From: Schizophyllum amplum
Taxonomy: Eukaryota > Basidiomycota > Agaricomycetes > Agaricales > Schizophyllaceae
Assembly: GCA_007026445.1 (NCBI GenBank)
Contig: VDMD01000073.1
Coordinates: 62,001 to 126,000 of the forward strand
Direction: 5' to 3'
DNA: 64,000 bases
Shown here: positions 12,149 to 24,100 of the stretch, piece after piece
How the letters are laid out: every line of letters starts with the position of its first letter
Numbering within the stretch: position 1 is the stretch's first letter
Notes under the pieces: model-generated
What the model was told of the DNA's origin: nothing
Database searches by the model: none
Seen by the model: the letters and a program-made list of their open reading frames with translations, nothing else
Position numbers and translations under genes: made by a program

Positions 12149-15100
12149 ATGAGCGCCGATGACATGCAGAAGGTGATGATGCAGTACTACGCGCAACAAG
12201 AACGTGTTGCTCGGTTCGTATTTTGTCGTCTATCTTCTGTATCTGTGACCTGACGAGACTCGAAGCGACCAAACAACAACAACAAACAACCAGAGGCGAA
12301 CACCACACGTGATCGGCACGTGCAGGGCAGTGGAGGGGAAGGAGGGGGATCCCGACGGTGTCGACGGCTGAGGAGCGCTAATCGACGAAGACGCGTGTTG
12401 TGCACACTAGTCCCAATGACCAAGTTAGCATTCCCTTCTAACTAAAGGTATAGTAAGGCGCACCTAGTCCCAATGACCAAGAGGTCGAGATGGGGAACTA
12501 GGTGCTGGTACTGTACTTATAAGTAAGGTGTGGGGGAAGCAGGTTGTAAGGCGTCAGAATGGTGCGATAAGGTGTGATACAGTATAGAGGCAGAGGCGGA
12601 CGAAAGGGGAAAGCCAAAGTGGGGAGCATGTGATAAGGGTCGGATCTCGAGATAGCCGGTGGTTCTAGATGCGTAAACAGTCCAAAATAGGGGGAAAAGG
12701 AAAATGAAAAGGGACAAACAAGGGAAAATAAGGGTATACGGGCGCGTCGTGACATTACCCCCCTGCTAAGACTCATCGTCCTCGATGATCTGCGTAAAGG
12801 CCGTCCTCCCAACCGAGTTCCTGGGGTGGGGCAGCTGTGAAGTTGACAATGGGCTGCCAGGGGAGGGATGCGAAGATGGACGCGTTGATTGCACGCGGGG
12901 CGCTCGGGTGCTTTTTGTGGAAAGCATTGAGTTTGCGCTTGGCGTTTGCCAGGTGAGCCGCGGGTTCCCAGCCGTTATGGCTCTCGTCGTAGCCCTTCCA
13001 CTTGACGCGGTACTGGAGGACCTTGTTGCGTATACGGCTGTCAAGGATGTCCTCTACCTCGTATTCCTCCTTGCCTTCCACTTCCACCGGTTCGGGTGGC
13101 TGTGGAGTTTCGCCGTTGACATCGTTGCCCTTCCAGGGGGTCAACTTGTCGATGTGGAAGACATTGTGGATGCCCTTGTGATCGAGGGGAAGTTCGAGCC
13201 GATACGCGAGATCTCCAACCTTCTCCTTGATCGAGAAGGGGCCAAGGTAGCGAGCACCGAGCTTGCGACTGGGAACCTTGATGTTCACGTTCTTCGCATT
13301 GAGCCAGACACGGTCACCCACTTCGAAGCGTAAGGGAGGGGCGTCGCCGTGTGTATGCCGTTCCTGTTGGTGCTTCTTGGCGAGTTCCAAGGCATGAACA
13401 GCATCCTCGCGGGCCTCTTTCAGGAGCTCGATGCGCTGGTCGGCGAGAGGGCTGCGAGATTTCCTGCCGATGGGGATGTTGAAGAGCGGGAGGTACCCGT
13501 ACATGATCTCGAAGGGGGAGGTACCGAGTGAGGAGTTGGGGTGCGAGTTGATGACAAACTCGGCCGCGGGGAGGTGCTCATCCCAGTCGTCCTGCCGGTG
13601 GCTGACAAACATGCGCAGATACTTCTCCACCTCCTGGTTGGCACGCTCTGTCTGACCATTCGTGGCAGGGTGGTAGGCAGTGGAGAAGTTGTACTCGATC
13701 CCAAGACGTTTGAGCAGGGCGCGCATCATGGCGGCGACGAACTGGGATCCACGGTCGCTGATGAAGCGGAGTGGGAGACCATGGAGTCGGAAAATCTCAC
13801 GGTAGTAGAGATCGGCGGCATCGCTGGCGGTGAGGTGGGTGTCGCAGGGAATGGCATGAACCTGCTTGCTGAAGTGGTCCACGCAGACGAAGATGGCATT
13901 GTATCCGTGCGCCGTCGGGAGGTTTGTGATGAGGTCCACCCCGACATGTTCCCAGGGGCCGGCCGGCACCTCAAGTGGATGGGTCCCCGTCTGCGGAGTG
14001 TGGTGATGCGCCTTGCGGCGTGCACAGGCGTCACAGCCAGCGACATACTTCTCTACGAAGGAGCGCATGGTGGGCCACCAGAAGTGCGAGTCGACCAGTT
14101 GCAGAGTTCCATGAAGACCTGGGTGTCCAGCGGTGGGGAGGTCGTGGCACTGTTTGACGACCTCACGTCGTAAGTCCTTGTCCGGCGGGATATAGACTCG
14201 GCCGCGGTAGTAGATCAGTCCGTTATCCTCTTCCCATTCAGCGAGTCCGTTTGTCAGCTGACGTGGCCCATTCTTGCGCAAGCTCTCCAGTCCTTCCAGG
14301 ACTACTGCCTCACGTTCGCTGGCCTGGCGGATGCGATCTTCGAGCGGGTTGGCCACGAGCGTGTTGGCGGCGAGCTTGGCAAATCGCTCGGGTCCTAAGA
14401 CAATCTGCTCGCGATTGTCGTCGTTGTCTGAGACACGATGGTGTGGCATGCGCGAGAGAGGGTCGGCCTGGGTGTTGGCAGCGCCGGGGCGGTGTACCAT
14501 TCGGAAGTCGAAGCGGGAGAGCCAGAGGGCCCAGCGAGCTTGCCGTCGGCTAAGGTCCTGTGCCGTGCGCCAATATTCAAGATTGGAGTGGTCGGTGACG
14601 ATCTCGAAGGGCTGTGGGAGACCTTCTAGAAAGCCACGCCAATCTTTGAGGGCTTCAATGATGGCAAGCATCTCGCGATCGTAGATCTCGTAGTTGCGCT
14701 CGGCCGGCTGCATGGATGCTGATCGGAATGCCACCGGGTGCCACAAATCGTCCTCCAACTTCTGCATCAGGGCGCCCCCCGTAGCGTAGCCGGAGGCATC
14801 GACCTCGATGCGTGTAGGACGATCTGGGTCCCAGAGTGCCAGTACGGGTGCGGAGATGAACGCGTCGCGTAGAGTCTCGAAGGCTGTTCGTTGGGGTGCA
14901 TCCCAATGCCATTTCACGTCCTTCTTGGTTAGGTCGTTGAGTGGGCGAGCGACCTTGGAGAAGTCCTTAATGAAGCGACGGTAGAAGTTGGCGAAGCCTA
15001 AGAATCCGCGAAGATCACGTAGGTTCTTGGGAGACGGCCAGTCGCGTACTGCGGCAACCTTGACAGGGTCCATGCGGACTTCGCCTTCCCGAATGACGAG

Positions 15101-18100
15101 ACCCAGGTACTCGATCTCCTCGCGCTCGAATTCGCACTTTTCCGGGCGCAGGTATAGGTCGTGCTTCCGCAGCCGGTCGAGTACTTCACGGACTACGGTG
15201 CGGTGGTCTTCGAGCGTCTTGCTGAAGATGAGAATGTCGTCCAGGTAGACTGCGACCTTCCCTGCGGCGATTAAGTCGGAGAAGATGGAGTTCATGAGCG
15301 CCTGGAAGGTTGCCGGGGAGTTGGTGAGGCCAAAGAACATCACGAGGGGCTCGAAGAGTCCGCGGTTGGTAGAGAATGCGGCCTTCCACTCGTCACCGGT
15401 CTTGATGCGTACATTGTTGTATCCCCAGCGTACATCAAACTTGGTGAAGTACTTGGCGCCTTGGAGGCGACTAACAATGTCGGCGACGAGGGGGAGTGGG
15501 TAGCGGTTCTTGACGGTAAACTCGTTCAGCTTGCGGTAGTCCTGAACGAAGCGGAGCTTGCCATCCTTCTTCTTGACGAAGAAGACCGGTGAAGACAACG
15601 GGGACTTGGAGGGGCGGATGTAGCCTTTACGAAGATTCTCCTCCAGGAAGCGATCGAGTTCTTCCTGTTCGTTGCGCGACATAGGGTAGATCTTGGTGCG
15701 CATCGTTGCGGGAGCGCCGGGTACCAGATCAATAGCGTGGTCCCATGCTTTGTGAGCAGGCAGGCGTTCAGACTCGGTCTCAGAGAAGACGTGAGCGTAG
15801 TCGCGGTAGGCTTCCGGCACCATCTCCTCGAAGGTGCGCACTGGCTTGTCCTTGTTTGCTGCTTCAGCCAGCTGCTGAGAGTACGTGAATCCGGCGGCAC
15901 ACCAGACTTCCTCCTTGGAATCCTCCAAGACGCCTGCTCGAACCCAGGCGCGGCGTGTGGCGCGGTTCGCGCGAAGACGGCACAGCGGTGGCTCCTCTTC
16001 CGCCTCTGGCATTGTAAAGGGCAGAGGTGGGGAGGGCTCCGGGGCGGTGTCCGTGGCTGCGGAGTCCAGCACAGCGGGCGAGGGGGTGTCAGACATGGCC
16101 GCATGTGCAGAGTTGACTTGGGCCCGTAGGGCTGCGTCATCGCCAACATATTCGAGGAGGGCGCCGTGGGCTGGTTCGTCCGTAGGACCAGGGGGTGTGT
16201 CATCTTCTTCAATCACCTCGACTGGCGGGGGGCGCGGCCGGGGAATCTGGAATTCACCCTTCCGCCAGTCGATGGAAGGATTCACTCGCCGAAGCCAGGG
16301 AAGTCCGAGAATAACGCTCTCTCCTCCTAGGTCGGTGATGAGAAAGTCGACGTAGCCCGTCCAGCCGTCGAGGGTCATGCGTAGGCGGGAGAAGTGTGTG
16401 ATACTGCCAGCGGTATTCAGGGTTCCATCGATGTTGTAGACAGCAATGGGGTGACGAAGGGGGAAGGAGCGGATGCGTAGGCGCTGGACGAACTTCCTAT
16501 CCAGGAAGGGCGACGTGGCACCAGAGTCAATCATGGCCGCGATATCCGTACTGCGATTGAGTCCACCGAGCGTCACTCTGATGCGGAAATGAGATGAAGA
16601 AGGATCTATTTCGCGCGAGGAATACAGAGTCGTGATGTAAGTGGAATCATAAGCGGAGGTGGAGTGCATACAGTACGGAGGCAGGGGTGCAGACGCTGCG
16701 GCGTTGGCGCGCACCCGTTCTAAAAACTCTGAGCCAGCTGTTCGAGAAGACGTCCTTGGGCGGCAAGGGCCTGCGTGAGCTGTGCGACGGAGGCGCGGAT
16801 GTCGACGGCCTCGCCGGCAGGCTGCTGTGGCTGCGGCGGTCCTCGGGGTATGTCGGCGGCGGGGGCGTTGTCCTCGTCGAAGAGCGAGCCCGGGGTGTCA
16901 GTTGCAGCAACGCGCTGCTGCCGCTGCTGACCACCGCGGTTGCGTTCCAGTCCCATGTAGCGGTCCTGGCAGACTCCCTGCATGTGCCCGATGCGGCCAC
17001 AGAAGTCGCACTTCCGGTCCTTGTGGGGACATGCTGCCTTTGAGTGGTTCTTGCTGCCGCACCCGAAGCACAGCCCGATCATGGCGCGCAGGAAGTCGAA
17101 GCGAGTGCGACCGTTGCCGGTGGTACGGGCGGCGGGGCGCGTAGCAGTTCGCGTGGCGTCCACATCCATGGCGCAGCTCATGCTGTGCAGTGATATATAT
17201 TAGATGCCGAAAGTTTCCATGGCATTAATTGCAATAACCGGCGTAAATTCTCGTATAAACATACCGACGGTTCATTTGCACTGTGGGCCGGTCTGGCTCG
17301 CCGGGAGCGTGCCGGGCAGCCCGCGGCGCGAGGCGGCGACTGGCTCGCACGCGCTGCGGCCTCAGCCGCGTGCGCGCTCGCACTCGGGCCTCGGTCCGAC
17401 GCGTGCCGAGCGCGTCTAGATGACGCAGCGGCGCGTCGCCGTTGTCGCCGCGTCGCTCGCGCTCGCTGCCACCAGGCTGCCACATGCGGCATGGGCTGCA
17501 AACATGCCATGTAGAATAAAAATAATCATAAACATTGTATCTACATTGAGGAAAAGCGAAAAATTTTCGCAGGGAAGGGGATAGGGATGGGGATGAGGTG
17601 CGCGTGCGCGTGCGCGTCGGGAACGCGACGCGTCTGCGTGCGGCGGCGGGGATGCGTTGAGTGCAGAGCCCGTCCACGCGTTGCGCGGGGGCGCGTTAGG
17701 AGCGCGACCCGTCCGCGCGTTGCGGCGAGGGCACGTCGCGGGTGAGCGCTCGACGCACGACATCGTGCAGCAGCACGATCTCATGCATATCGAGCGTCGG
17801 TGTGCACCAGCCGACGCGCGGTAATACGCGGCGGCATGGCGACCGTCGAGGACATAGCCCTCGACCGTGTCGCCGTGGCTGCACATTCGCCCGACCTCCG
17901 ACGCGACGCGACGCGTCGTCGCGCTTGTTGATCGCCCTGTCCGCATTTGACGCGTTAGGGGGTGCTCGGCCACTACAGCAGCAGTAGGGGGCTGATGAGG
18001 GGTGGGGTGGGGCATGGGGAGTAGCCGTGGTGGAGAGACGACGGGCTGGCTAGGCCGGATCGTCTTTGTTTGTGGCTGTTGTTGTGGTGGACGCGTGCAG

Positions 18101-21100
18101 GCGCGAGAGCGAGCGCGTTGCGCAGGGCAGCTCAGAAAGAACCCTCCGCGTCTCACTACGGCGGAGGTGACGACGGCTGGTTCTCTCTGGCTTGCCCGAG
18201 CGACGCGCGTCCTCGCGCGCGTACTCGGGTCGCATGAGAACAGAGCAAATTGTAAGTCTAATATCAATGAGAAGGGCGAGGGGACGCACCTTGGAGGGCC
18301 TCAGTGCCCAAAAACACCTTCGCGCTGTTCGGTGGCGCGCTCAGGCGCGTCGTAGTGGACCGCGCGACGTGGTTGAGGACAAGGCGAGGCGTGACGGTAA
18401 CGTCACGAACGCGTTCATTTGGACGCGTTCGGGAGGATGCCGGCGCGTTTGTGGGGCATCGCGGCCCTCCCCTACCATGAGACCTACATAGATAGTGATT
18501 ATCGTACTTACCATTGAACGATCTGGACTCTGGATGGGTCTCAGAGCCTTGCAATATACTGAAGTTGAGTAAGATATTCTGGAAGAGGTTCAAAAGGTAC
18601 TCCTTGCGAATTTTTATACTATTCCGGAAGATATGGGCTACATAAACTACATGGGTGTCTAGGGGGAACTAGATAGAGCATGCTACAACTTTGACTGAAG
18701 CGACACGATGAAATATCGCCTCGGAATGCTTCGAAAGGTGCTTAAGTAGATGTTCGAGTAGTGCTTTTAACGAGCAGTTGACCTCGTCAACAAGGGTCTC
18801 AAAGTTGACCCCCTTCCCATGTACAGAATTGCACAAATTTCTGGATATCGACTCTACAATGTATATAGACATGCCTTGTGAAGAGCTTTTGAATTTACAT
18901 ACCTCTCGGCATGAATCCGAGGACGTCGAAGGCGACGACGGCGACCTTCGGACTCCGGTCCGAGGCGCCGAGCGTATGCCATCAACGCTCCTCTGCCAGC
19001 AACCACGACCGCGCCGCGGTCGTGGTTGCTGGTCATGTTCTCCTTTACTCAACTTAAACTCAAGAAACACTCCCCCTTCCCTCCCCTCGAGTTTTACGCG
19101 AATTGGCGCGCTCAAGAATGCGCTGCGGCGGATATGGCGGCGAGGCAAGCGCGGGAGGCGCCGCCCTCATAGGTGCGTCCCCTACGCATAGCATCCGCGT
19201 CAGCAACTGACAACACGACAGGAAACGTACCACTGAGCTCCCGACGCACGCATGAGAGGGCGCGCGGGAGGGGGCACGCAGGACAAGCGCGTGCACAAGG
19301 CGATGAGCACGCCCACCGCAATGCGGCGCTCATCGCCCCCCGCGCTCCCGCGACGCTGGGAAGAGCGTCTGTGCGCAGGAGACGTGGGGAGGCGCGGATC
19401 GGAGGGATAGGCGGCGAGCAGGCGCGGCGAGCGGGCGCGGCGAGCGGCACCACGAGCGGCGTGTTCGTGCTGCTCGCCGCTGCTCGTCATCGCGATCGGA
19501 CGCCGCAGGCCACACCCTCGTCGGCGACGTCTAGGCGCAGCGAAGCGTGTGCCCGAGCAGCCCCCGGAGAACAGCGAGCGGGCGCGACAGCCGGCGCAGC
19601 GCCTCATCGCCGCCACCGCCGTGCAAGCTCCCTCGCCCTCGTTTCGCCTCCCATCCCCCGCCTTGCCTGTTCCCTGCCCCCCCACACTACATATACACAC
19701 TCCGATTCGCCCACCCGCACAGCATGCGGCGCTCTCCGCGCGCGAGCACGGCCTTGATCGCCCCCGCCACCCGTCCCTCGCGCGACGTGCGACGCCCTAC
19801 GGCCCGCGGCCGTAGACGCCTTCGCACTCGTTGTGGGAGACGCTCGTGGCCTCGGCATACACACAAGAAGGCTCGAGGCTCGAGCTTCCCGCGCTGTGCG
19901 CCGCACGCGGCGCGGCGCGCGCTTTTCCCGTCCCCGCTCATCTCGCTTTGCATCCCCACCTATGCATAGGTGGGGACACAGCATCTTTATTCGTAGCATA
20001 ACATGTACCTACTATACGTTTCATACAATTTTTTTTCGATTTTCTCGCTGCTGCGAAGCAGCGCGATACCGGCGCCGCGTGTCGCGGCGAGGGCGCGCCT
20101 GGCAGCGACGCCGGCAGGGCGCCATCAGCGCGCAGCCGGCACGCGCTACGGTGCCGGGTCCGAGGGCCGGCGCGTGCCGGGCAAGCCCGAGCGGAGCCGT
20201 ACGGGCTCGCGCGCGTGTACGAGCCGGGCCCCAGCCGCCCGCGCGGGCTGCCCTAGGGCCTGCCCAGCGAGCCGGACCAGCCCGATAGCCCTAGAAGGGC
20301 TGTGGCTCGTCGGTATCTTAACGCGAGACTTTGTGCTGGTTAATGCAATTAATGCAATGAAAACTTTCGTATACTAATACATTTAGTGCACAGCATAAGG
20401 TGCATGGCGTAGGGGTCCGGCGCACTCTGAGCGCGGCCAACGGGGCCCTGCCTGTCCTCGGTCTTCTCTCCACGCTCCAGATAATCGATCGCCGTGGCGC
20501 GCTCGATGAGGTCGGCGAGGTCCTTGGGTTCACCCTTGGCAACATGCATGCTCAAGAGCAGGCGCCGGATGGACTTCGGGAGCTTCTGCTTGAAGCGCTC
20601 CATGAGATCGGTGTTGGAGTAGCCAGAGCGCTCGCCAAGTTCCTTGAAGTCCGCAGCGAAACCTGGCACTGCACGACCGTCCATCTGAAGGGCCTTCAGC
20701 TGGTTGCGGGCCTCGATGGCCTCGTCGGCGGCAACGAAGCGATTCTTGAAGGCGGTACAGAGCTTGGACCAGTCACCGTCGAAGGGGGCCTTGTTGGCAA
20801 CGAGGTCCTTGAAGGCGGAGTTGGCGAATGAGCTGGCGTCGCCCTCGAGGAGAGTGAGGAAGGAGGTGATCCAGGCTGCCTCGTCCTTCTGCCCATTCGG
20901 GTTCAGGCCCGGTTGCTTGCTGGCCCAGACAGCGAAGTGGTTCAGGAACTTGCGCGCGTCCTCCTTGGAGGTGCCGCGATACGCGGCTGGCTTCGTGACA
21001 GTCTTGTCCTCCCGCCCGGCCGAACCATGACTCGTGTTACTGACCAGCTGGTTAAGCGAGTTGGTCGTGTTCATCATGTTCGTCAACAGACTGTTCACTT

Positions 21101-24100
21101 GATCCGGAGTCAGACTCGTCATCGTCGCTGGATTCGGGGGCGAGCTGGCGGTGGAATGCGGGAGCGGGGGTATCGGTGTGAGCGAGGTGGTTACGGAACT
21201 GGGCGCGACGGCGGAGGCAGTCGCGGAGGCGGAAGCGGGCGTGGCGGTAGTTTCCTCGGGCCTCGACGTAGTCGGCACGGAGGCGGAGATGAGTGGCGCG
21301 CTTAATGTGGTAGGGGCCGTGGACGTGAACGGAGAGGCTGACAACGGCCTGATGGGTGCGGAGATAGTAGAATTCTGCTCGGCGGAGACGTCGGATGTAC
21401 TCCCGGGATAGTTGGCTGTGGAGTTCGTAGAGGGCTGCGGGGGTAATGGGGTGGGCGCAGTAGGTGCAGTCGGCCATTCAGCGGGTTCGGGTTCTTCGTC
21501 TGGAGTTTGCGGGCGGTCCTCGCGTGTCTGCGCAAAGGATTCGGATGCGGGTGTCTGGGCGCGGGATGGGGCGAGCGATACGGGGCGGCTGCTGAGGGTT
21601 CGTCCAATACGCTGGGTGACGACGGGTGCGGGGATAGTGGGGCTGAAGGTGACTGGGTGTCCTCCTTCAAAAGAGACGGTGACGGTGGACTGGATGGAGC
21701 GGGCGAGGCGGTGGGGGCAGTCGGTGTAGGGGTCGCACCAGTGGACGAACGATTGCTCGTCGGAGAAGTAGGCGGTATCGCCGTCAGGGTCCTGGCCGTG
21801 TAGGCGACCTAGGCAGCGGGCGGACAGAGGTTCTTCAGGTGAAGGAGTACCAGATGGGGCACGGAAGGCCGTTGTGGGCGAAGCGTGGCCTGCAGGGGCG
21901 ACCAAGGGGTGGCGCCGGTGCAGTGAGATATCTCGACCTAATGACCTGACGAGACTCGAAGCGACCAAACAACAACAACAAACAACCAGAGGCGAACACC
22001 ACACGTGATCGGCACGTGCAGGGCAGTGGAGGGGAAGGAGGGGGATCCCGACGGTGTCGACGGCTGAGGAGCGCTAATCGACGAAGACGCGTGTTGTGCA
22101 CACTAGTCCCAATGACCAAGTTAGCATTCCCTTCTAACTAAAGGTATAGTAAGGCGCACCTAGTCCCAATGACCAAGAGGTCGAGATGGGGAACTAGGTG
22201 CTGGTACTGTACTTATAAGTAAGGTGTGGGGGAAGCAGGTTGTAAGGCGTCAGAATGGTGCGATAAGGTGTGATACAGTATAGAGGCAGAGGCGGACGAA
22301 AGGGGAAAGCCAAAGTGGGGAGCATGTGATAAGGGTCGGATCTCGAGATAGCCGGTGGTTCTAGATGCGTAAACAGTCCAAAATAGGGGGAAAAGGAAAA
22401 TGAAAAGGGACAAACAAGGGAAAATAAGGGTATACGGGCGCGTCGTGACAATCTGAATACTGACATGTTCCACATAGCTCGCCTTCCCCGTTGCACTCCA
22501 CGGGAGGTGCGAAATGTGGAGGAAGTTCTGCCGCGAGCTCCGATGTAAACAGCTCTATCGCAACGGTCGCATCATCGGTGCCGCGTACCCCGGACCGTGT
22601 CAAGAGGGAGCCGTGCGTGTCCGATTTCTTACTCCCCCTCCCCCTCCCCTTCCCCCTCCATCTATACATTCCTGCATTCCCCTCCCTACCCGCGTTGCTA
22701 TTATGCTGACGCCTGGGTTTTGGATTCCCGTTTCAAGTATTACCGCCGATGGATTGATTCCCGCCTCCGCGAAGTCGCAGAAAGAGTAGTCGTTGCCTGT
22801 TCGACCATGCAATATAGCCGTACTCACTCGCTCGATAGGTATGCTTCGCCCCATGGTGCAGATTTAGCACCCGATCTGTTTCCGACTCCGTCCAAAATGG
22901 CGGCGTCCAAGATGTCAATGTTGACTCTGTCTAGCGCGAGGTACAATCGGACGCGGTCCTTTTCTGTTGAGCGATTATCTAACGGTTTTATACAGTTCGT
23001 CTCCTGCTCCCGCGCAGAACGACGGCATTTTGCGTGGAGATACGGAGGGTTTGAAGGTGGCAAGGTCAGTGTCATCGCTCTGTGATCCACCGACACTAAC
23101 AGTACGCAGCCTTATACGTCAATCGTCTCATAGCGCTTCGCGCACCAGTTTGGGCGTTGCAACCGGTAGTCGAGGACCACACACGTAAGTTAAGGGAATA
23201 TGCGCTCGGGATTATACTCATCATCGTAGTCAATCTTCGGCCGTATTTGTGTCCCCTCTTACGGTGTCGACACCGCGCAAAGCTGATGCGAGGTGAGTGG
23301 CATGCGCCTCTGAGTCTGTATCTAATGATGAACCGTTTTCAGCGTGCCGGTTACGCCGCCGTCGAAGTCTGCCAAGAAGTCCAAGAACGCGTGCGTGTGT
23401 TCTTGCTGCCCACGCTACATATTCTTATGTCGTCTACAGTCCAACCATGCCCGCGTGGATGAATACGCGCAACACTAAGAGGAAGTCGGTGCCTGTTCTA
23501 CTTTGTATTCGTGTCGCTCTCGCTGATATTATCGTAGCTCCGAGGAAAGCCCCCCACAAGTCGACCGGAGTCCCAAGAAGAAGATACGGCAGGTGTCACC
23601 CAAAGTCCCTTCCCCGGAGGCATCTACCGACGTTGTGCTGGTGCTCGAGTATGATGCTTTTGTTTCTATGGTTATGCATCCTAACGCGTGCTACAGGTAC
23701 CTCTTGCAGCGCGCGAAGGCAGGGCTATTGAAGCCGTGAGTGCTTTCGTGTGTACCGTCGAATGTCACGGCTGAAATCGTGACCAGAATTCCTCGTATGA
23801 TGCTGCTTGGTGGCGCTTCTAGCGATGATGATGATGGCGACGAGGCGTCCATCGATAGCCGTGACTCTTTGGAGTACGCTGATAGCTCATCCGGTGAAGA
23901 CGGTTCACCTCTTGCAGAGGTACGGTTTTCCTGCACACATGCTTGTTCCGCGTCTCACTCTTCTTTGTTGTATCTTCCTCAGGTCGTTCCCATATGGCGC
24001 AAAGCTAAGGCCGCTCTGCATTGCGAGTTCGGCAGCTATCCTGGTACTGTAGCTGTTGCTCTGCCGGCTATGGTCCGAAAGCCTCTGTGAGTGGTGTAAT

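Larger units (their letters stand above)
17174..20402. mobile_element. 3,229 bp TIR DNA element, copy 1 (inside gypsy gag)
   Basis: Copy 2 at 35099-38327 has the same length, and all segments compared match. Flanked by a 7 bp target duplication CATGGCG (17167-17173 and 20403-20409). The ends form a long imperfect inverted repeat: left CAGCTCATGCTGTGCAGTGA, right (reverse complement) CACCTTATGCTGTGCACTAA. Similarity continues for about 100 bp (CGAAAGTTT, GCATTAATTGCA, ATACCGACG), followed by GC-rich subterminal DNA. It contains two perfect palindromes. No transposase motif is visible. A minus-strand segment near 17700-17890 ([18 protein letters not shown] in one frame, [19 protein letters not shown] in another) looks like decayed coding. 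Superfamily unassigned: the 7 bp duplication does not fit the usual 8 bp of hAT or Zisupton. Probably non-autonomous. Confidence 0.9.
12246..22450 (-). mobile_element. Ty3/gypsy chromovirus LTR retrotransposon, nested in X1 intron 1
   Basis: Complete element on the minus strand. Both LTRs are 509 bp (12246-12754 and 21942-22450), start TGTCACGACGCG and end CGTCAGGTCA in element sense, and look identical on inspection. The flanking 5 bp duplication is ATCTG at 12241-12245 and 22451-22455. Internal order is gag, protease, reverse transcriptase, RNase H, integrase, chromodomain. Total span is 10,205 bp, of which 3,229 bp plus a 7 bp duplication is a later DNA-element insertion in gag, leaving about 7.0 kb for the retrotransposon itself. 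Matching LTRs imply a recent insertion. No tRNA-type primer site starting TGG follows the 5' LTR; the sequence there begins TTAGGTCGAG, so self-priming is possible but unproven. Confidence 0.95.

Noticed and set aside
12785..16355. Plus-strand open frames opposite gypsy pol
   Set aside because: Antisense shadows of a clearly coding polyprotein.
17416..18267. Long minus-strand open frame in both TIR element copies, 283 codons
   Set aside because: Composition is Arg/Pro/Ser/Ala-rich as expected from GC-rich DNA and no domain is visible; I describe only the short protein-like part as a possible decayed gene.
19173..19757. Overlapping open frames on both strands in the GC-rich right half of the TIR element
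   Set aside because: All frames are open because of base composition, with Arg/Ala-rich translations and no motif.
21920..21941. Primer-binding site next to the gypsy 5' LTR
   Set aside because: Sequence after the LTR (TTAGGTCGAGATATC) does not begin TGG and matches no tRNA end I can name; self-priming is possible but unsupported.
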